Part shown: piece after piece, positions 32,068 through 35,398 of the stretch
How the letters are laid out: every line of letters starts with the position of its first letter
How positions within the stretch are numbered: position 1 is the stretch's first letter
From: Flavobacteriales bacterium UBA7878
GTDB taxonomy: Bacteria > Bacteroidota > Bacteroidia > Flavobacteriales > Schleiferiaceae
Direction: 5' to 3'
DNA length: 35,398 nt
Assembly: GCA_002501205.1 (NCBI GenBank)
Contig: DLRW01000044.1
Span: 1 to 35,398, forward strand
Made by a program: the position numbers and the translations under genes
Notes under the pieces: model-generated
The model's database searches: none
What the model saw: the letters and a program-made list of their open reading frames with translations, nothing else
Told to the model about the DNA's origin: nothing

Positions 32068-32712
32068 ATGGCGGAGCAAAAATCAAAAAAAGGCTTGCTC
32101 GGTCGTTTCATGGATATCTTATCCGGAAGACCAACAGAAAATTCCCAGACCGAAGAGCTGGACAAGCCTGTTATTGAATTCTCCGCCGAAGAGTCGGATC
32201 CCACAGATTTAGGATTTGTAAAGAAATTTACCGCTTCGGGCGGTAAGTTTCTTTATTGTGAAGATGAAGGGGAAGCCTTTCATTTTTTACGTCAGATAAT
32301 GGAAGAATCTGGATTGGGCCAGGTCTATTGCACCGACCCCAATTTGATCTCCATTTTGCGGAAAGCAGAAGTTAATGTTCATGAAAATGACTGGACCAAT
32401 AGCGATGCTTTTTGCACCTCTTGCGAATATTTAGTGAGTTTTAATGGTGGGATTATGATCTCCGCCAATCAGCTCCACGGCAAGAAATTAGAAGACCTGC
32501 CCGAAACCTTTATTACCATCGGGCGTACCAGTCAGATTACGGATAATCTTCGCTCAGCCCTGGCAGGCATTAGAGTTCGTTATAAGAACAATTTACCCTC
32601 ACAGATTACTACTATTAAAGGGCCCAAAAAGGTCGAGAACCTGGAAGAAAACGACCAGGGGAAAATTTGTAATAAGGAGATTTACCTGCTACTCCTGGAA
32701 GATCAGCTCTAA
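32068..32712 (+). CDS. LUD domain protein
   Basis: A 214-residue cytoplasmic protein. The LUD/LutC-type fold is supported by FLYCEDEGEAFHFLRQIM, CTSCEYLVSFNGGIMIS near 115, and LPETFITIGRTSQITDNLRSAL near 150. LutC is part of the lactate-oxidising LutABC complex, but no lutA or lutB is present, so that role is unlikely. It lies 7 bp after ftsH, and its stop directly precedes the cdsA ATG. The context suggests a housekeeping task linked to the membrane-lipid operon. That task is unknown. Confidence 0.85.
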   Translation: MAEQKSKKGLLGRFMDILSGRPTENSQTEELDKPVIEFSAEESDPTDLGFVKKFTASGGKFLYCEDEGEAFHFLRQIMEESGLGQVYCTDPNLISILRKAEVNVHENDWTNSDAFCTSCEYLVSFNGGIMISANQLHGKKLEDLPETFITIGRTSQITDNLRSALAGIRVRYKNNLPSQITTIKGPKKVENLEENDQGKICNKEIYLLLLEDQL

Positions 32713-33528
32713 ATGAACAACCTTATTACCCGAAGCTTAAGTGGGATCGTCTACGTTCTACTCATTTTGATGAGTACTTTCTACATTCCTCAAGGTTCCT
32801 ATTTATTAGCGGGTATTCTGGGCAGCCTCGCCCTAATCGAATGGCACAACTTTAAGCCGGAAGCTCATAAACGAGGGCATTCCGTTTTTTCGGTCTTGAT
32901 TCTATTAATGAGTTTGGCTTATTTCAGCCCTGAAATAAGCACGGTTTCCAAAGCCGCGATGGCCTTAATAAGCTTGGTTCTCATTCTGATGATGATCTTA
33001 CAAAACATTTTTGTGGAAGATGCCCAAAAGGCTCTGGATAGCATGTTCCGCAATGTATTTGGTCTCTTCTATATCGTTCCAGCCCTTTTAAGTCTGGCCT
33101 TCCTCGGAGAGCATAGCTGGGTTTTAGCCGGAGTGTTCATTATGATCTGGTGCTTCGATTCCTTCGCCTATTTAGTAGGTAAATACTTAGGCTCTCATAA
33201 ATTAATGCCGCGAATCTCTCCCAACAAAACCTGGGAAGGATTTATTGGCGGTGCCCTTTTTTCAGCTATAGCGGCAGCACTCCTCTGGAAATATTCCGGT
33301 GTAGAATTCCTGGAACTCTGGCATTGGTTAAGCTTGTCCTTTCTGGTGGTATTGAGTGCTACCTTTGGTGACCTTTTTGAATCAGCGCTAAAACGTAAGC
33401 ATAATCTAAAGGACAGCGGAAAAATGATGCCTGGCCATGGAGGAATTTTAGATCGAATTGACAGTTTGCTTTTTGCCATGCCGGTGACCTTCTTATTTTT
33501 GAATTTAATAGCCACCAACAAACTATGA
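32713..33528 (+). CDS. cdsA: Phosphatidate cytidylyltransferase
   Basis: A 271-residue polytopic membrane enzyme with about seven hydrophobic segments. It makes CDP-diacylglycerol from phosphatidate and CTP. The CdsA signature is intact near the C-terminus: ESALKRKHNLKDSGKMMPGH, then GGILDRIDS. The conserved middle segment FDSFAYLVGKYLGSHKL precedes SPNKTWEGFIGG. It overlaps psd by 4 bp. Confidence 0.97.
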   Translation: MNNLITRSLSGIVYVLLILMSTFYIPQGSYLLAGILGSLALIEWHNFKPEAHKRGHSVFSVLILLMSLAYFSPEISTVSKAAMALISLVLILMMILQNIFVEDAQKALDSMFRNVFGLFYIVPALLSLAFLGEHSWVLAGVFIMIWCFDSFAYLVGKYLGSHKLMPRISPNKTWEGFIGGALFSAIAAALLWKYSGVEFLELWHWLSLSFLVVLSATFGDLFESALKRKHNLKDSGKMMPGHGGILDRIDSLLFAMPVTFLFLNLIATNKL

Positions 33529-34184
33529 TACGCATCCACCACGAAGGATTTCGAATCCTCCTCCAAACTCTGATCATTTTAGGTCTGATCAATTTTTTGG
33601 TGATCTGGTTAAGCGATATGGAGTGGTTGGAAAACAGCGTACTCTTTTTAAGCTTGGTAGTTTATATATTGGTATTGCAATTCTTCCGCAATCCGAAACG
33701 CTTTCCCCCTCAGGGTGATGATATTGTTATTGCTCCTGCCGATGGAAAGATTGTAGCCATTGAAGAAATTGAAGAACCTGAATACTTCAAAAAGAAAATG
33801 CTGCAGATCAGTATTTTCATGTCGCCCTTAAACGTTCACGTGAATCGCTATCCGGTTCCGGGAACGGTTAAATACTCTCAATACCACGCCGGAGCCTATT
33901 TGGTAGCCTGGCATCCAAAATCCAGTACCTTAAACGAACGTACTGCGGTAGTGGTAGAAACCCCTTCCGGTATTGAAGTAATGCACAAACAAATTGCCGG
34001 AGCGGTAGCCCGACGAATTATTAATTATGCCAAAGTGGGATCAAAAGCCATTCAAGGCGCCGACTGCGGTTTTATTCGCTTTGGATCAAGGGTAGATATC
34101 GTTCTGCCATTAGATGCCAACATTTTAGTTAAAGTTGGTGATAAGGCCCGTGGCGGAGAACAAATTTTAGCTGAATTAAAGTGA
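33525..34184 (+). CDS. psd: Phosphatidylserine decarboxylase family protein
   Basis: A 219-residue protein of the short Psd type. Two N-terminal membrane segments (about 10-30 and 36-52) precede the catalytic domain. It contains IVIAPADGKIVAIEE, FMSPLNVHVNRYPVPG and the C-terminal FGSRVDIVLP. The Gly-Ser bond in FGS is the expected self-cleavage site, making the serine a pyruvoyl group. It converts phosphatidylserine to phosphatidylethanolamine. No pssA is in the window. Its stop overlaps the next ATG (TGATG). Confidence 0.93.
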   Translation: MIRIHHEGFRILLQTLIILGLINFLVIWLSDMEWLENSVLFLSLVVYILVLQFFRNPKRFPPQGDDIVIAPADGKIVAIEEIEEPEYFKKKMLQISIFMSPLNVHVNRYPVPGTVKYSQYHAGAYLVAWHPKSSTLNERTAVVVETPSGIEVMHKQIAGAVARRIINYAKVGSKAIQGADCGFIRFGSRVDIVLPLDANILVKVGDKARGGEQILAELK

Positions 34185-34474
34185 TGATAGTCATGCACAG
34201 CGATCTGGACATAGAATTTGAGAAGTATGTGAAAATTGGCAACGATATGCCGCCTCAGGCTGCAGACGATATGCTGATTGCCTATGCTTTTTACAAACAG
34301 GCTACTGTAGGAGATGTGCAAGGAGATCGACCAACTGAATCCAGTAATGTAGTGCAAACTTTTAAATTCGATGCATGGCGTCGCTTAGAAGGTATGCCCA
34401 TGGAAGAAGCCAAGAAACGCTACATCCAAACCATTATTGAACTTGAAGCTCGACTTAAAAAGCCAAAGGCTTAG
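34184..34474 (+). CDS. Acyl-CoA-binding protein
   Basis: A 96-residue protein with the four-helix ACBP fold: the helix 2 segment MLIAYAFYKQATVGDVQGDR and the helix 3 start FKFDAWRRLEGM with the conserved Lys and Trp. ACBPs bind long-chain acyl-CoA esters and buffer or deliver them to lipid enzymes. Three starts are possible: GTG 34181, ATG 34184 and ATG 34193. The ATG overlapping the psd stop is chosen. Its place after cdsA and psd suits a role in phospholipid acyl supply. Its stop overlaps the convergent cmk by 4 bp. Confidence 0.93.
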   Translation: MIVMHSDLDIEFEKYVKIGNDMPPQAADDMLIAYAFYKQATVGDVQGDRPTESSNVVQTFKFDAWRRLEGMPMEEAKKRYIQTIIELEARLKKPKA

Positions 34475-35157
34475 GCTTGACGTTCTTTAGCCCAGCTCAG
34501 GGCCAGATTCAATTGCTCCTCCATGCCGAGGTCTGTATTGTCTAAAACCAAAGCATCTTTGGTTTGGATAAGAGGCGAATCTTCTCGATGAGTATCCAGA
34601 TAATCTCGCTCTTCCAGATTTTTAGCTACTTCCTCTAAAGTCATTTCCATGCCTTTGCTCTGCAATTCTGCAAAGCGCCTTTGTGCTCTAATCTCAGGGT
34701 CGGCCGTCATAAAGATCTTTAACTCGGCATCAGGCATTACCACCGATGCAATATCCCTTCCATCCATCACTACTGATCCCGCTTCAGCAATAGCTTGCTG
34801 CTGCTTCACCAAAAAGCGACGAACCTCCGAAATTTGAGCCACTATACTCACTTTGGACGCCACTTCGGCTCCGCGAATTTCCCTTTCAACCGCCCTTCCA
34901 TTTACATGAATCACAGGCTTGCCCTCGCTTTCGCTGAATTGAAAATCCAGATTTAATCGTGCTAAAGATTCAATGAGTGCCGCTTCCATCAATTCACCTT
35001 CTTGAAAATAGCCCTGCTCCAATGCCCAATAAGTTACGGCTCGGTACATGGCTCCGGTATCGATATAACGAAAATTTAAGGCTGCGGCCAATTGACGGGC
35101 CATGGTACTTTTACCGGTAGACGAATAACCGTCTACTGCAATTCTAATCCCCTTCAT
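34471..35157 (-). CDS. cmk: Cytidylate kinase
   Basis: A 228-residue protein that phosphorylates CMP and dCMP. The P-loop GYSSTGKS is at residues 10-17, followed by the CMP-binding FRYIDTGAMYRAVTYWAL. VMDGRDIASVVMPDAELKIF is near 132, and an ERDYLDTHREDSPL segment near 187. The start overlaps the end of the upstream porQ-like gene by 14 bp, so the two are likely co-transcribed. CMP recycled from phospholipid synthesis is one of its substrates. Confidence 0.97.
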   Translation of the reverse strand: MKGIRIAVDGYSSTGKSTMARQLAAALNFRYIDTGAMYRAVTYWALEQGYFQEGELMEAALIESLARLNLDFQFSESEGKPVIHVNGRAVEREIRGAEVASKVSIVAQISEVRRFLVKQQQAIAEAGSVVMDGRDIASVVMPDAELKIFMTADPEIRAQRRFAELQSKGMEMTLEEVAKNLEERDYLDTHREDSPLIQTKDALVLDNTDLGMEEQLNLALSWAKERQA

Positions 35158-35398
35158 TTTTCTTTTTTCGGAACTCGTCTAAACTGGTTCGGAGGGTAAT
35201 TTGATTGGCACCACCTGCGATGTGGTACATATTACGACTGTAATGCAGATAGAATTTAGAGATTCGAATTCCGCCCCCTACTGAAAACCCGGCCACCGTT
35301 CTGCGGCTATCCAAATTCAGTTCCTGACGACGACGGAAACTATATCCAAATTGTAGGTTAAAAGATTCTGAAGGCGCGAACTCTGCCCCAATCACCAC
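35144..35398 (-). CDS. porQ: PorQ-like type IX secretion protein, C-terminal part
   Basis: The last 84 residues of a protein whose start lies beyond the window. They show alternating beta-strands of an outer-membrane barrel (LQFGYSFRRRQELNLDSRR, then AGFSVGGGIRISKFYLHYSR) and end YHIAGGANQITLRTSLDEF. This fits the C-terminus of PorQ, which lies next to cmk in other Bacteroidota as far as I recall. PorQ belongs to the attachment machinery of type IX secretion, which suits the four cargo proteins seen here. Only the tail is visible, so the family call is tentative. Confidence 0.65.
   Translation of the reverse strand: MVIGAEFAPSESFNLQFGYSFRRRQELNLDSRRTVAGFSVGGGIRISKFYLHYSRNMYHIAGGANQITLRTSLDEFRKKKNEGD

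Noticed and set aside
32068..32712. LutC of a lactate-utilisation operon
   Set aside because: No lutA or lutB is nearby, and the surrounding genes deal with membranes and ribosomes.
1..35398. CRISPR arrays, tRNA or rRNA genes, prophage or transposase genes
   Set aside because: No regularly spaced repeats, no tRNA-like cloverleaf and no mobile-element proteins other than the GxxExxY gene were seen on either strand.

Overview
The window is a chromosomal segment of a bacterium of the phylum Bacteroidota, most likely class Flavobacteriia or a close relative. Four secreted proteins end in the YPNP/PxGxY-type C-terminal sorting domain of the type IX secretion system. Promoters fit the Bacteroidota -10 consensus TAnnTTTG. 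Shine-Dalgarno sequences are mostly not evident. Several families (DUF2911, DUF4197, SMUG2-like glycosylase, PorQ-like protein) are typical of the phylum. Genus-level placement cannot be made from the sequence alone. Most of the window is housekeeping DNA, densely packed, with many 1-8 bp gene overlaps. No rRNA, tRNA, CRISPR array, phage or insertion-sequence transposase was seen.

Left part (1-8.2 kb): the start of a YceI-family gene with a two-operator promoter; a DUF2911/TPR protein; a secreted beta-propeller protein coupled to a DUF1801 protein; a convergent intergenic region that holds a candidate small RNA and a strong typA terminator; typA; and a small secreted CxxC protein.

Heme region (7.1-16.9 kb): hemH and an AraC-type regulator on the minus strand are divergent from hemA-hemC-hemD-hemE-hemF-hemB, followed by hemL. 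Together these cover every step from glutamyl-tRNA to protoheme except glutamyl-tRNA synthetase and protoporphyrinogen oxidase. HemF makes this the oxygen-dependent route. A GxxExxY/PD-(D/E)XK gene with 14-bp terminal inverted repeats sits between hemB and hemL and looks like a mobile insertion.

Middle (17.1-29.5 kb): a choice-of-anchor I secreted protein; a SMUG2-like DNA glycosylase; a very large secreted sortilin-like propeller with a GEVED domain, coupled to a lipoprotein; then dinB, a DUF4197 lipoprotein, an exported helical protein, ddl and coaD in one direction; a NUDIX gene head-to-head with pyrE; an SRPBCC protein; and birA.

Right part (29.5-35.4 kb): a tight operon of ribosome silencing, membrane proteolysis and phospholipid synthesis (rsfS-ftsH-LUD-cdsA-psd-ACBP). 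It converges on cmk, which is preceded by the end of a PorQ-like type IX secretion gene. The most interesting non-coding signals are the candidate small RNA at about 4363-4495, the GxxExxY insertion, the YceI operators, the crossing inverted repeats before hemA, and -10 boxes that sit only 4 nt before start codons.
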